DNA of 64,000 bases from Cryptomeria japonica (Eukaryota > Streptophyta > Pinopsida > Cupressales > Cupressaceae). Position numbers and translations under genes: made by a program. The stretch's first letter is position 1. Each line of letters opens with the position of its first letter. Under the pieces are notes generated by a model. That model was not told where the DNA came from and did not search any database. It saw only the letters and a program-made list of their open reading frames with translations. Shown piece after piece: positions 37,139-49,109 of this stretch. The stretch spans positions 818,660,396 through 818,724,395 of the forward strand of contig NC_081414.1 of assembly GCF_030272615.1 (NCBI RefSeq). Reading direction: 5' to 3'.

Positions 37139-37869
37139 GATGTCAAATAGGAAGAAGGGTAGGAAAGTTGAATGTGGGGAAGGCCATGAGAGGCCAACAA
37201 AATGCAGAACGTTGTCTTCGTACTTTGTCTTTGGAAAATATTATGGTGAAAATTAGGAACATCATCACAAGTACAAGTACACAATTCACAACCTACACCG
37301 CATGTTTAAGACGACAACGAACCTGATATCTCAGATCAGGATGATCTTGAAGAAGATTATCTGGTAGATACCCAACTTAGCTGGAATGATATAATCGACT
37401 TGGGTGATAATGTCATTGATGATAATGCATGGAAGGGGAAAAGAAAAACCAGATCAAAAAAAGATCAACCAAAATTAAAAAAAGGATCGGGAGTGGGATA
37501 TGTCAGTGAGGAATTTTCAAATTAATTGGGCATCAAAGTATCCATTCATTGAACCAGTGGAGAATTGAATTGAAGGTGAACCTCCAATAGAATGCAGGTG
37601 TAAGATTTGCTCTTGGAAATATAACAAGGAAATTAGGTTTCAACTAAAATTTGACACCATAGAAAAGCATATGGGTAAATTTTATGAAAAATAAATGATA
37701 GACGGAGTTGAAAAATCAGTGATAAGATGGAAAATAGAGGAATGTAAGCATGTGAGGAATGCTGAAGAGTATTATTTTCATGAGAAAATACAAACGAAGC
37801 CTGTTGAAGTTAAAGGTTCTATTGAAGCTAATTTTAGAGAAGCAATGCAAATAGAACAACTGGGAAAAT
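37139..37869 (+). pseudogene. hAT transposase N-terminus with BED-type zinc finger
   Basis: ATG 37139 opens a basic stretch (MSNRKKGRKVE), followed after frame changes by an acidic segment. A BED-like finger is at about 37500-37690: WASKYPFI, CRCKICSWKYN and IEKHMGKFYE, with the last His apparently lost. It continues with GSIEANFREAMQIEQLGK until element D interrupts at 37870. hAT transposases use this finger to bind transposon ends. The gene resumes at 54612. Confidence 0.75.
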
Positions 37870-39265
37870 TGTTGGCATATGATGAAGTGGTGATAATGCA
37901 TGTTGTCATTGATGTCAATAAGTGCTCAAGCAGGTGAACCGGTATGAAGATCAGAAGCCATTATGATCAACCAGGATGGAGTGGACTGGTGTCAGGGTTC
38001 ACTAAGTGTGACTATCGATTGGTAGTCTTAGTTCAGCTCTAGGGTTACCGGTTTGGCTTGTGCGGTGCAACTGATGATGTTTTGTGACCAGTTAGTTAAG
38101 GAATAAGGATAAGGATTGAGATACCACGTCAGCTGTGTGCACATGAAGGATTTCTTTATGGTTCTTGCGCGTGAATATTGAATGCATTGAATGCCTACCT
38201 CGGGAATGAGCATTTTTCTTAGTGGTGTGTGAAGAGCACGTGATGGGTTATTGATTTTCAGATGCAGTGAAGATTGGATAATGAAAAATGTCTTGAGATC
38301 TATTTTAGATCATTTCATTCTATGTAATGTGTTTGTACGGTCAGGATTGGATCACTTGTAAGAGTAAACTTGAAATATTTAGGGTTTAGGGTTCATGCTA
38401 CCGACCAAGTTGTTGTCTATAAGGTTGATGAGTTTTGTTATTACAGTGGTTGGCAAAAGTTGTATTTGTGTCCGTGTGTTGGAGATTTGATACTTGCCGA
38501 ACCAAAGTGAGGAATCCGCAAAGTATGATTGCAGAAGAGAGGAACTAAAAAGGATCTGCCTTAGCAAGAAGTGTTGTTATCAGATCGGTGCTTTACCTGT
38601 TGTCTTCTAACCATTTCAACATAAGGTAAATCCCTTGACCGGGTAGCTTTCACAGGCTTTGTTGTAAATCCTCTAACCAGGTGGCTCAAGGTTATTGAGT
38701 TATTTAAATCCTGTAGCGAGGTAAATCCTAACAGGGTTTCAACCTTTAACAGGGTATATAGCCATCCCTTAACCGGGTGATCCCTAACAGGATCGGTTCC
38801 TAACATGACCTTTATTGTAAAGTCTTTAACCGGACTAGGCTCCTAACAGAGCGGACTTAAAAAGAGTTCACAAACAGCTTGTGGGTATTCATTCCCACTG
38901 TGGTTTTTCCGATTTGGGTTTCCAAGTGAAAAATCTGTGTTATGGGTTATGAGATTTTCATGTGATGATTGTGTGGTTTTGATTAAGTTAGATATGCATG
39001 CATTGTTAAATAATTATGGTATTATTGGTACAACTGATGCATGATTATATTAGTGAAGTAGTTATCAAGGTTTGAGATCTATTGAATGTTGTCTGAAGTA
39101 TTTTTGTTTAACCGATATAGCTATGGTTAAGTTCAGTGGTGAAGACAACAGATCAGCTATGTTTTGATATGTCAAAGTGTTGAAGAAGTTTTTTTGTGTG
39201 TATTGATTCACACCCCCCCCCTCTCAGTACTGGTTAGGACCTTAGTAGTTCATCATTATTCATCA
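37870..39265 (+). repeat. 5' LTR of D
   Basis: It runs from TGTTGGCATATGATG to TTATTCATCA. It contains CCGGT motifs, a series of CTAACAGGGTA-like units (about 38630-38860), the GTGGG...CCCAC hairpin at 38880 and the CCCCCCTCTCAGTAC block near its end. Confidence 0.92.
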
Positions 39266-39267
39266 AT

Positions 39268-39279
39268 TGGTATGAGAGC
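39268..39279 (+). other. Primer-binding site of D
   Basis: TGGTATGAGAGC lies two bases after the 5' LTR. It has one mismatch to the usual initiator-Met tRNA complement TGGTATCAGAGC. Confidence 0.88.
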
Positions 39280-39336
39280 ACATCTAGGTCCTCGGTGATA
39301 TAAGCTTAATCGTTTGAGGAAAAAGATCTTGTTTTA

Positions 39337-40930
39337 ATGATGAAGAGGGAAGGTCCTAAGTTCAACAGGGACAACAATAAAATATGGAAGGATATGATGA
39401 AGATATATATCAAGAGTTTGGGTGCACAACACTGGAACTATGTTGAGAATGCCTATGTAATCCCCTCTGGCACTCTAACCGATGATCAGAAAAGAGAGAT
39501 ACAAGAAAATGGGCAAGTCATGGAAGCCCTTATTAGCAGCTTGTCTAATGTAGAGTTCATCGATGTACAAGATAAGGACAATCCGAAAGAAGTATGGGAC
39601 AAACTGGAATCCATTTATGGTGGTGATGAACATGTCAAGTAGGCTAAGGAAGAAAGCCTTAGAGGAAATTTTGAAGATATGAGGATGGTTGAAGGTGAGA
39701 CCATTCAACAGTATGGCATAAGAATCAAGACAGTGGTTGGAGAGATCAAGAGAACTGGTGCAACAATTGATGATGCCAATGTTGTGATTAAAGTTCTGAG
39801 ATCACTTTTATTGGTCTATGCAATTAGGGTTGCCGCTATTTAGGAGCTAAGGTCTATCAACAAAACCAAGGTATCTTTAGACTCTATTATTGTAAAGTTG
39901 ACTACATATGAATTGAATGGCTATGATGGTAGTGTTCAGAAGACCGAGTCAACCTTTAGAGCATCTGCTTCCTCCACACCGACCAGAAAAGGAAAAGAGG
40001 TCCGTACCAGTTATGAATCTAGGCCAAGCAGAGATATGGACAATGAGGAGATTCTGATGGATTTTGAAGCTCTTCTTGCCAAGAGACTTCCAAAAGGCAC
40101 CGGAAAATATAGAGGTAAGCTTCCTCTGAAGTGTTTTTCCTGCAATAAGATAGGACATATAGTTGTTAATTATCCTAACAATGACAATAAGGATAAAGTG
40201 GAGAGGTTTAGGAAGTATAAAGGAGTAGGTAGGAGAAATTGTCTTGTTGCAGTAGATGGAGGTGTTACCGATGAGGAATTTGAGGATGAAGAGAATGAGG
40301 ACATAGTGTTTGTGGTTGTCAAGGAAGAGTTGTTTGACCAGAAAGCCCTTGTCTCACATATTGACAACTCTAACGAGTGGATCATTGATAGCGGGTGTTC
40401 TCACCACATGACCAGTGACTAGAGAAATTTTCTCTCTCTTGAAGAATATGATGGTGGTGTTGTCTAGTTTGGCAACGATGCACCTTGCATGGTGAAAGGA
40501 AAAGGATCCATCTCACTAAATGGAAAGAGCAGTGCGGATGATGTCTACTAGGTGGAAGGCCTTAAACATAATCTTTTGAGTGTTTCTCAACTGAATGACA
40601 AAGGACTCATACTGGAATTCAAAGGTGGAGTCTGTAAAATAATTGGAAAGAGTGGTGAACTTATTGTCACCGGCAAGAAGACCAGAGGAAACCTATTTCA
40701 GCTGAATGCCAAGATTAGTCAGTGCCTGATGGTGAAATTTGATGACAGTTGGATATGGCATAGGAGACTTTGTCATATAAATTTTTACAATATTGTAAAA
40801 GCTAGTAAGATCAAGACAGTAAGAGGATTGCCTTTGTTGAACAAACCGGAGAATGCCTTGTGCATAGAATGCCAACTTGGGAAAACGTCTTCCACAAAAT
40901 TCAAAGGTAAGTCTTTTTCTGTGGAGAACT
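39337..40930 (+). pseudogene. D gag, protease and pre-integrase (single frame)
   Basis: ATG 39337 is the first start after the PBS. One frame carries the copia gag (NKIWKDMMKIYIKSLGAQHW, EVWDKLESIYGG), a CCHC knuckle with its last Cys replaced (CFSCNKIGHIVVNYP), the protease motif WIIDSGCSHHMTSD, and the pre-integrase region GLKHNLLSVSQ with HRRLCHINF and CIECQLGKTS. There are five in-frame TAG stops (39640, 39841, 40420, 40465, 40549) and no frameshift. Element E interrupts at 40931 and the frame continues at 50342. Confidence 0.93.
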
Positions 40931-42160
40931 TGTTGCTATTTACTAAGTTGTCATTAGTTTTATGCCCAAAGTCATTCTATATACTCTAGTCGGTTAATAC
41001 TACCGAAAAGTCCAGTCGGTAAATACCAAGGTCACTGATGTCGGTTATAGAAGAAAGACAAGTCACCGAGATGATACATACCGAGCTGTGAACTGAGACA
41101 TATGCAGACTGTCTACCGAGTAAGGTTTATATGTTTACCGAGCAGCAAAGAAGGTATACCGAGTTAATCTAAACCAAGTGAAAATGTGTTACCAGATTCA
41201 ATGAACCTGGACACTCATGTGAAACGTGTTCCATAATTCGAGAAGATGAAATCGTTACTACATTGGAAATTGCATTTAAAGATTTTGTATAATTTTAAGG
41301 AAGAATATCCAATGAAATAATTTCTATGTTAATTCATTCAATAAAACATGTTTGTATGATCGAAGCATGAACAGATCATCATCTCAGAGATCTATATAAA
41401 CAGAATGATTTGAGTACATGAATAGAAGGTGACATGTAAGGTCAATCAAGAAAAGAGAGATGAAGGAATGATTAAGTCAAGCATGAAGGAATAATATTGA
41501 CAGAGATAATCACAGGTTACCAAGAAGGTTTCAGAGAATAATTTAAGGAACAAAGAATACAAAAGTGATTACCGAGTTGATTTATCAATTACCGAGGAAT
41601 GCTATGAGAAAGGTAATTTCGTATTAAGCACATAGAGTCTGCTATAACATTTTAGATGTGAAGTTGCAGATATTTTGTAAAGATTTTGATTGAAATATTA
41701 AGTTGTAAAAGAAACATTTAACAGGGTAAAAGACTCTAATAAAGTCTATAAATTGTAAAGCCTTTAACCAGGTACAACATTTTGTAGAAGTGTTTGTAAA
41801 ATCCTTTAGCAAGGTAGATCTAAAGGTATTTATACTCCTAACAAGGTAAGCTATCAGAAATGGCTAAACATGTAGCTCTAATCGAGCAATCTTGATTACT
41901 GCAGTAGTGAAGTTGTGGGTGCCATCCCCACCGCAGTTTTTCTCTCTAATCAAGAGTTTCTGCATGACCAGAAATCATTGTGTTATGGAGTGATATTTTG
42001 ATGCATGTTATCTTTATGATTATGTTTCAATATTTTATATCTTTGAGATCAGCAATACATAGTTTGTGTTTATTAGTAAAACTATTTTTCAAGAAAAGTT
42101 TTGAAGTACTGATTCACCCCTCCCCTCTCAGTACATTAGCCTTCCAAGTAAGACCTAACA
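40931..42160 (+). repeat. 5' LTR of E
   Basis: It runs from TGTTGCTATTTAC to AAGACCTAACA. It carries many ACCGAG and TCGGTAA words, a TATA-like tatataaac at about 41392, and the GTGGGTGCCATCCCCAC hairpin at 41916. Confidence 0.93.
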
Positions 42161-42162
42161 AT

Positions 42163-42174
42163 TGGTATCAGAGC
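42163..42174 (+). other. Primer-binding site of E
   Basis: TGGTATCAGAGC lies two bases after the LTR, a perfect match to the standard copia initiator-Met tRNA primer site. Confidence 0.93.
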
Positions 42175-42222
42175 TATATTCTTGGTAAAGGGTCTAATAG
42201 CCTAAAGAGAAAGATCCTATCA

Positions 42223-43614
42223 ATGGAAGGCTATAAACAATCTTGCAGGATTGTGAATCTTCAAGAAGAACTAGATCATACTAATCAAATGATTGCAGAT
42301 ATGCAGAGGAAAATGCAGAGATCATTGAAAGTTAGAAGAAGGTTGTCTGATGATTTACATGACTCACAAGAGTTGGTGGAACAAATTGAGACATCATCTG
42401 AGAACAAGATATCAGAAGAATCTGAAGAAATGATTGCAGAATTGAACGAAAAGAACAAAGTACTTAGTGAACATCTAAAAGCAATGAGAAGGGAACATGA
42501 GTATTTTAGCACACAAATGACTGAAAATCTTGATGCATTGAGAACAACTGAAGATAATAAACGAATTATAGAAGGAGAAAAACATCTAAAAGCAATGATG
42601 ACTGCAAAGAATGATGAAATATCAAGGATGATTGTAGTTCAACATAATTTGTCTGATCAATTGGACTATGTACATCATGAAGCTACTCAAAAGGAAAATG
42701 AGAACCAAGCATTGAAACTTGAAATATCAAGATTGACTGATGAACTAGAAGCAAAAAAGAAGTCAAAAGAAACATTGAGGAAAAGCCATGAAGCATCAAA
42801 AATGTTGGATGGGCAACTAAATATGAGAAAACCCAACAAAAATGCAAGACTTGGTTACAAAGGAAACAACTCTACCGAGAAAGGGATCAACACTACCGAG
42901 AAAGGAGAATCATCCAAGCAAGTTGGAAACAAAGAGAACATCAAGGACAAGAAGCCTATTTGCAACTACTGTGGAAAACAAGGACATACTGCCAATGTTT
43001 GCTGGATCAGAAAAGGTAAGCAACCGGATGTTACTAGGTTTTATGGTTATTGTTACAATTGCAATAAGTATGGTCACACATCTAAGCAATGTAGGACAAA
43101 GTCTGTCAACAACTATCAAAAGGCAAAATACAAAGGGTTTTGCAAAAATTGCAATAGATATGGACACAATACCGAGAAATGTTGGTGTAAGCAGAAAAAC
43201 TATATGTGGACTCCACATCGAGCAAACACTAGAAGCTACCAAACTAACACAAATATCAATTGACAATATACTTCAGTACCATGGGATTACAATACAAGAA
43301 TTTGGTGTGAATGTTGTGGAAGATATGGACATATAAGTGCAAACTATATCATAAGGTTTGGAATGAACAACCGAAGATCATGGAGAAGTCCAGGAATGAC
43401 ATGTTTTCATTGTCACAAGGTTGGACACATAGCTAAAGACTGCAAAGACCAACCGAGAGGAGATACTGAGGAGATAAGAAGCAAATTGCAAAAAATTTGG
43501 AAAAAGAAGGAAAATGTGTCAACTAATGAAGGAAGCACCTTACCTATCGAGTTAGGTGCATCTACTTCGGATTTGTCAATGAAGGTATGGAGGGACTGCA
43601 TTCTCAAAGGTTAG
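42223..43614 (+). pseudogene. E ORF1, gag-like: coiled coil plus five CCHC knuckles
   Basis: The start at ATG 42223 (MEGYKQSC) is 48 bp past the PBS; the open frame extending upstream into the LTR is not expected to be used. Residues about 10-215 form a long coiled coil. Then come CNYCGKQGHTANVC, CYNCNKYGHTSKQC and CKNCNRYGHNTEKC. After a stop/frameshift near 43261 there is a damaged fourth knuckle (CECCGRYGHISANY) and a fifth (CFHCHKVGHIAKDC) within 43363-43614. The protein probably packages element RNA. It is close in layout to ORF1 of C. Confidence 0.85.
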
Positions 43615-43850
43615 ATTTTAACAGTTCCTATGTATTCATGCACTTAAATTCAAAATTTGCATAGCTAAGATGCAATAGTAAGTTCGAAAAATTATCTAGT
43701 CTTTTGATTTACCAGGGAAGTCGGTAAAACTAGTAAGCCTGTCTAGTCGGTAAAAAGATAATAAGAGAGTTAGTCTGTAAAGGGAAACCAAGTGCATTTA
43801 ATGCCTATTATACCTAACCACACGAATCCCGATAAGGTCAAAAGGAGGTA

Positions 43851-43857
43851 TTAAAAG
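43851..43857 (+). promoter_or_regulatory. TATA-like box upstream of E ORF2
   Basis: The sequence ttaaaag lies 244 bp before the ORF2 ATG in the 480-bp gap between the ORFs. A similar box occurs at a similar distance in C. An internal promoter is inferred; splicing of a long transcript is the alternative. Confidence 0.3.
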
Positions 43858-44094
43858 TATTGAGCGCAGTCATTCTTTTACTTACCAGTTTTCAAAGTGC
43901 AAAGCAGAGTGAATCTAAAGGTGATCAAACATTTCCAGAGCGAATTCAAGGTATTTAGCTAATCTAAAACCACATTTTTAGCAGTTAACCGATCAAGTCA
44001 AGTTGTGAATATTTGCATAGTATTTACTAAGTTGGAAGCATTTTCTGGTTATTTGAAACCCTAAGCTATTTTGTAAGCAAAATTTCAGTTTGTA

Positions 44095-47000
44095 ATGGCC
44101 CCCAAAGTTTAGAAACTTGTTGTAGTAGAGACCATTGCGAAGCCTGCACTGAAATATACCTTACCTCCCAAAGTGGCTTCCGAACCCGATGAGAAAATTG
44201 CATTTTCTCTTATTCTGGATAGGGTTCTGTTGATTGAAGATGTTAGATTTTATACCAAGTGCAGAGTTGATGAGATAGGTCACACTGAGATTAAGGATAT
44301 GTATGATAAATTGTGCATCGGTGGAAATCTGGATAGCAAGTTTGAGCATATCAAAGTCAAGGGATTAACTGAAGCCCTAACATATCCTCATGTCTTCAAA
44401 CCCCAATGGGTCAAATTTGTCTTGAGCCGAGTACATGACGGTTTTATGTGGCTAGAGGAACAACCTTTCAAGATCGCCAAGGAGATTATTCACATAATAA
44501 CCGGATACCCTATATTTGACCATGCCTGAGCACAGAAGATGATTTCACAGAAGGAATTGATAATATTAACAGGTGTTGAGTCTGATAGCAAAGGTCTTAA
44601 GTTGAACAATGTGATAGATGCATAACTTAATTTTTCTATTAGAGTTATTGGTTATTGTTTCTTCCAGTCGGCAAGTGAAAACAGTGTACCGTGTGCAGCT
44701 TTAGATTTGGCCTATAAAAATTTTAAAAAGGGTATGCAAATCGATTTATGTGAAGTGTTGTTGAAGAATCTTTTTGAAAATCTAAATACAATAAGGAAAC
44801 CAAAGAAGAAGAATACTGCCAACACACTAAAGTTTGGGTCACTCCTAGTGTGTATTTTCTTCTATTTTCATAAATTCTTTCCATCAGTAGGTAATGTTGT
44901 TTGGGAATTACACTGACCTATCACCCATCAAATAAATGATTTCATCAATCAAATAGGTGATAATTTCAATATGATAATGGATGACTACTTCAACAAATTC
45001 CAGGAAAAGATGCATAGCAAGTACAAGATTCCACCTCAGCTAGTGGAAAAATATAAGGATGCTATATGTTTTGAATTGGATACAGACTACTGTTATGTCA
45101 ATGCAGTAGAACCCATGACTCAATCACTACCACCTATGGGTTATGAAATATATTTTGACATTGCTCAACAATAGATAGATGCCTTTTTAGCACTTCCAAG
45201 GCATGCTACCGAGAAAAGATATGGCACCTATGAAGAGGTGAAAGAAAAAGTAAAAATGAGCATAGTTGTACCAAAGGCTGCCAAGAAAGCCACAAGAATG
45301 ATCAAGGATTTAACTAAAATATTTGGAGAAGGTTCTACCTCCACTCCTACTAAGAGTGATCAACTTTCAATCGAGGAAGAATCTGAAGCTCAAGAAGCAA
45401 CAATTACACTGAGCACCGAGTTGCCAAAGGGCAAAATTTTGAAAACAAAGAAATAGGATGCAGCCAAGGTATCACCGACCCCACCAGTGAAGCGACCGTA
45501 CACTAGATCATCTGTTGTGTCACCTGGTAAGAAGCAAAATAATGTAGAAATGCCTAAGGTTACAAAAACTTATAGAAAGAAGAACAGAAAACTAATTTTG
45601 AAAAGTGACACAAAGTCGGAAGATGTAAATAAATTTCAGATTGTAAAAAGCACAAAGGAAGATGTACATAGTGTCGACAAGTTTTGTGCAAAATTGAAGG
45701 AATATGGTGGATTTGGGTCATTTAGATATGTAAAATATGATTCTAGAACAGATGAAGAGAAGAGAAAAATAGAAGAGACTGTAATTAGTACACTTCTCAA
45801 ATTCCGAGTAGTTCCATTGGAAGTGACTGGTTTTCTTCCAGAAGCATTATACTCATATATTGATAATAGATGGAAATATGCTATGGAATCGGAGAAGCAA
45901 ATAAGAGAAATATTTTTGGTACATCTCTTTCCAGATATGTCAGTAGATGAAATAAGAGATCACTTGAAAAACTACCAAACAAATTTTCAAGTAAAACATA
46001 GGGCCTTAAAAATGATGAATGGACTATATCTAGAAGTTGAAAATGAAACCAAAGAGAAATGGAAGAAGATATTCAAGATTCAGGCTGAAGAGTCAAAAGG
46101 TGAAGATGAAATAGTTGACATCCTAAGTAAGATCCTGCTTCCACTATTCAGTTAGATGAGGATGTCATAGACACTGAAGCATAGGACAGAGAAATGATAG
46201 AAGGAAATGCCTATGCCAAACTTGTGTCAAGTGAATCAGTTTTGGAATAGGTCAAGTCCTATCCTCCGCTCACTCAACAAGTCTCAGCTGAGAAACCTCA
46301 GGACACAGATGAAGGCACAGAGGCTCCAAAGGTTAAACAAGATGAACCTACCTCTCAGGCCACCGGCGAGCAAACTTCACAAGTACCTTCAAGCACTGAG
46401 ACAATTGCCACTGATACTTCAAGCAAGGAAACACCAAAGGATAAAATAGAGGCTACAGGAACTGACAAAAGTGTTGCCTCTACCAAGAAACATACCGAGG
46501 AAGGTCAAGTCTCCAAAGCCATTGTACCCATTCAATCGACAAAGGCATCATCAAAGGAGAAGAAAGAAAAATGACATAGTTTTAAGGTAGATCTGTCAAA
46601 GCCTACTGTGCTACCGAATGTTGTTCTAACAAAATTGAAAGGGCAAGCACTGATAGAGTTCGGTGAGCTTTGTAAAGCCAAAGCAGAGCAGGAAAGACAA
46701 ATAGCTATTCAATAGAAGAACTGAGTACTTCAGAAGGTCAAAACATTATTGACAGATATGATACCTGAAGCTACCATCAATAAATATGTTGTCATCCATG
46801 TGCAACTGGATGACCTACTTGTAGACATCTAAAAATGGTCAATGCTTGCGGAGTCATACTTTAACGTTTGCGCATTGCCTTATTTTAGGGTTCTTGCGTT
46901 GCATTAACATTTCTTCTATGTTGCACACTTGGTCTTTATCATTTGCAAGCATCGAGTCCTTCTTCTGCATTCCTCATTTTTCTCGCTTTCGAATTAGGTC

Positions 47001-48814
47001 TTGTTGATAGCAATCTTCAGTCATGATTTTGGTCGATCTTATCCTGTTGCATCATGGTGAGTGCTCATTTATCATCATTTTGGACATCATCAATCCTAAT
47101 CAATGATAGAATTAGGGTTTTGTCCTCTTGTCAATTTTTCAATCATCTTTAGCTTATTAGTAATCATTTGCAATTATCAATTTGATCTCCTTGTCAATCA
47201 TTTCAATTTGGATCGATTAGTCATTGTTCCTCGTCAATTGGCGCCTATCAATTTGATCTCCTTGTCAATCTTGGTCAATTTGTCATTGATTTTTGTCAAC
47301 CAATCTCAATCATTTATCAACATTGGTCCTTTGCCAATTAGAATCATGATCGAACCTACATTGATTTCTTATTGTCTTGATCTAATTCCTTGTCCTCTTA
47401 TTTCTAGGGTTTTATGATTTGTTCATTTAATCCTTTTTCTTATTCTTTGTGGGTTAAATAAATCTATTTATTTAGTCCTAGGTCTCTTTCATGAATTAAT
47501 TAATAGATGAAAACCTATTAATTAATTCACCTAATTTCTATTTCCTCATTTCTAATTTTCCTAATTCCTAATTTCCACCTCATTTTCTAATTTGCTAAAT
47601 TCAATTTCCACCTAATCAATTCCTCTCTAGTCTCTACCTATTTTTGTGCTTCGGTGGAAGCATGAATTTCTCATGCGTCATACCGTTGGCATAGCAAGAT
47701 GTCATAGGCTTTTAGTCCTCTAACCTTTGCGTTGGCAATATGTCATAATTCATGACATAGAAGGTGTCATAACCTTCTTTCTTCAACTCAATTTTGCCAT
47801 TTTTGAAATCAATTGCCTCTAATATCAATTTCATGCTAATCTTGTCCTCTCTCCAATTTGTCTATAAATTGGATGAGTTTCTTCAATCAAAGGATGGAAT
47901 CAATCACATTTTCGAGTAACCTTATGCTACAAATTTCATCAACAACTTGCTTTCCATTTGCAAATGCACTTTGTAGGTGAGAACAACATCAAATTGGAAG
48001 GTGAAAGAAGAACAATGGAGCCACATGAAGGAGATATTTGCATTTGGTTTGCTTTGATTTCATTTTGAATATCTCGTCTTCATGTTTTCATTGATTAGAT
48101 TAGGATTATTTTCATTGTAGTTTTAGGTTTTGTGATTGTCCTAATTTGTTATTTGCTTTGATGCATCCTCAATTTCCTAGTCTACACTACTCACTCAATT
48201 GGAGAAATCAGGAGTAGAAGCATCAGAATACCTTAGCAAATTGAAAGAAAAAGAGCAAACTGCCAAGACGATTGAAGAAGTGCAGAAAGCAATTGCTATA
48301 GGTAAAATAAAGCTTATTGAATTCATTGTTGAGTTATCCCCTCAACTCAAACATATTATTTATTTATTCCAGAAGTTATGTACATTTTCATTCTTCATCA
48401 AAGACATCAAGAATAAGACTGAAGTCATTGAAAAGAAGATCACCGATCTTTCAAATAAATTGACTACTGAGCCAAATTCTCTTCAGAATTTTTATTCAAA
48501 GCTACAAACACTTATGGCTCAATAGTTAGAACTTCGGAATGAAGAGCATAAAATAAGAATGGATATCATGACTCTTCAAACTTTATTTAGTTCCCATTTG
48601 TCATCAGTTTAAGAGCAGATCAACCAAGCTACCCAATTGTCAACTCAAGCCGAGGGAAGCACTTTAGATGGTTTGATCACATTGTCAGCTGATATTACCA
48701 CTCAGATTACAATACTGGAAAGTGTCAATGATGCACTCAAGAACATTCTTATAGAAGCTCGTACAAAGTATACATCTATTTTTGATCAATTGCCCCCACC
48801 AAATGGTAACTAGT
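44095..48814 (+). pseudogene. E ORF2, long protein of unknown function
   Basis: From ATG 44095 one frame runs to about 46125 with in-frame stops only (44110, 44527, 44623, 44917, 45172, 45454). A shifted frame covers 46125-46819, and after the solo LTR it resumes at 48187 to about 48814. Regions: an N-terminal domain with EIIHIITGYPIF; a hydrophobic VCIFFYFHKFF; a segment with ICFELDT...AVEP...PMGYEI; a basic region; a domain at 45690-46120 (YIDNRWKYAMESEKQIREI); a Thr/Ser/Glu-rich linker; and a C-terminal coiled coil. The ordered regions through the YIDNRW domain match C ORF2. It ends PPPNGN, just before the purine tracts. Confidence 0.78.
46820..48186 (+). mobile_element. Gypsy-type solo LTR with perfect target duplication
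   Basis: The 1367-bp insertion starts TGTAGAC and ends GTCTACA (7-bp inverted ends), flanked by CTACT at 46815-46819 and 48187-48191. A TATA-like tctataaattgg is near 47862. The TGTAGACATC start and ttaaataaat blocks resemble the gypsy LTRs elsewhere in the window. It interrupts ORF2 of E. Confidence 0.93.
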
Positions 48815-49109
48815 TTTGATGTTTGTCAAAAAGGGGGAGTGTACCGAACACATGACCGAGCATGAATATCTGAGTATACAGAGTATCTGAGTGTACAGTT
48901 GAAATTGTTAGGGGGAGCATGGAACATCTAGAGCATGGAAATACAAAGCATGGAACATCAAGTAATGTACTTAATATTGATAAGGGGAGTATGTATTTGA
49001 ACATTGTATATACTGACATTTTAGTTTATTTTGCAAGTATATAGATTTTGTATTATGACTTTGAAAGGAGTTTTGTCAAACATACCAAACTAATGTCAAA
49101 AGGGGATAT
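48815..49109 (+). other. E tail with four polypurine tracts
   Basis: Purine runs are aaaaagggggag (about 48829), ttagggggagcatgg (48909), ataaggggag (48979) and aaaaggggata (49098-49108). Only the last adjoins the LTR. No coding sequence. Confidence 0.75.

Noticed and set aside
39337-40560. Stop-codon recoding, since five stops in a row are TAG
   Set aside because: Later stops include TGA, other domains also contain stops, and methyl-cytosine deamination explains the bias without recoding.
41980-42222. Upstream extension of E ORF1 into the 5' LTR
   Set aside because: The frame is open by chance through the LTR end and PBS; the ATG at 42223 is the first after the PBS and begins the coiled-coil protein.
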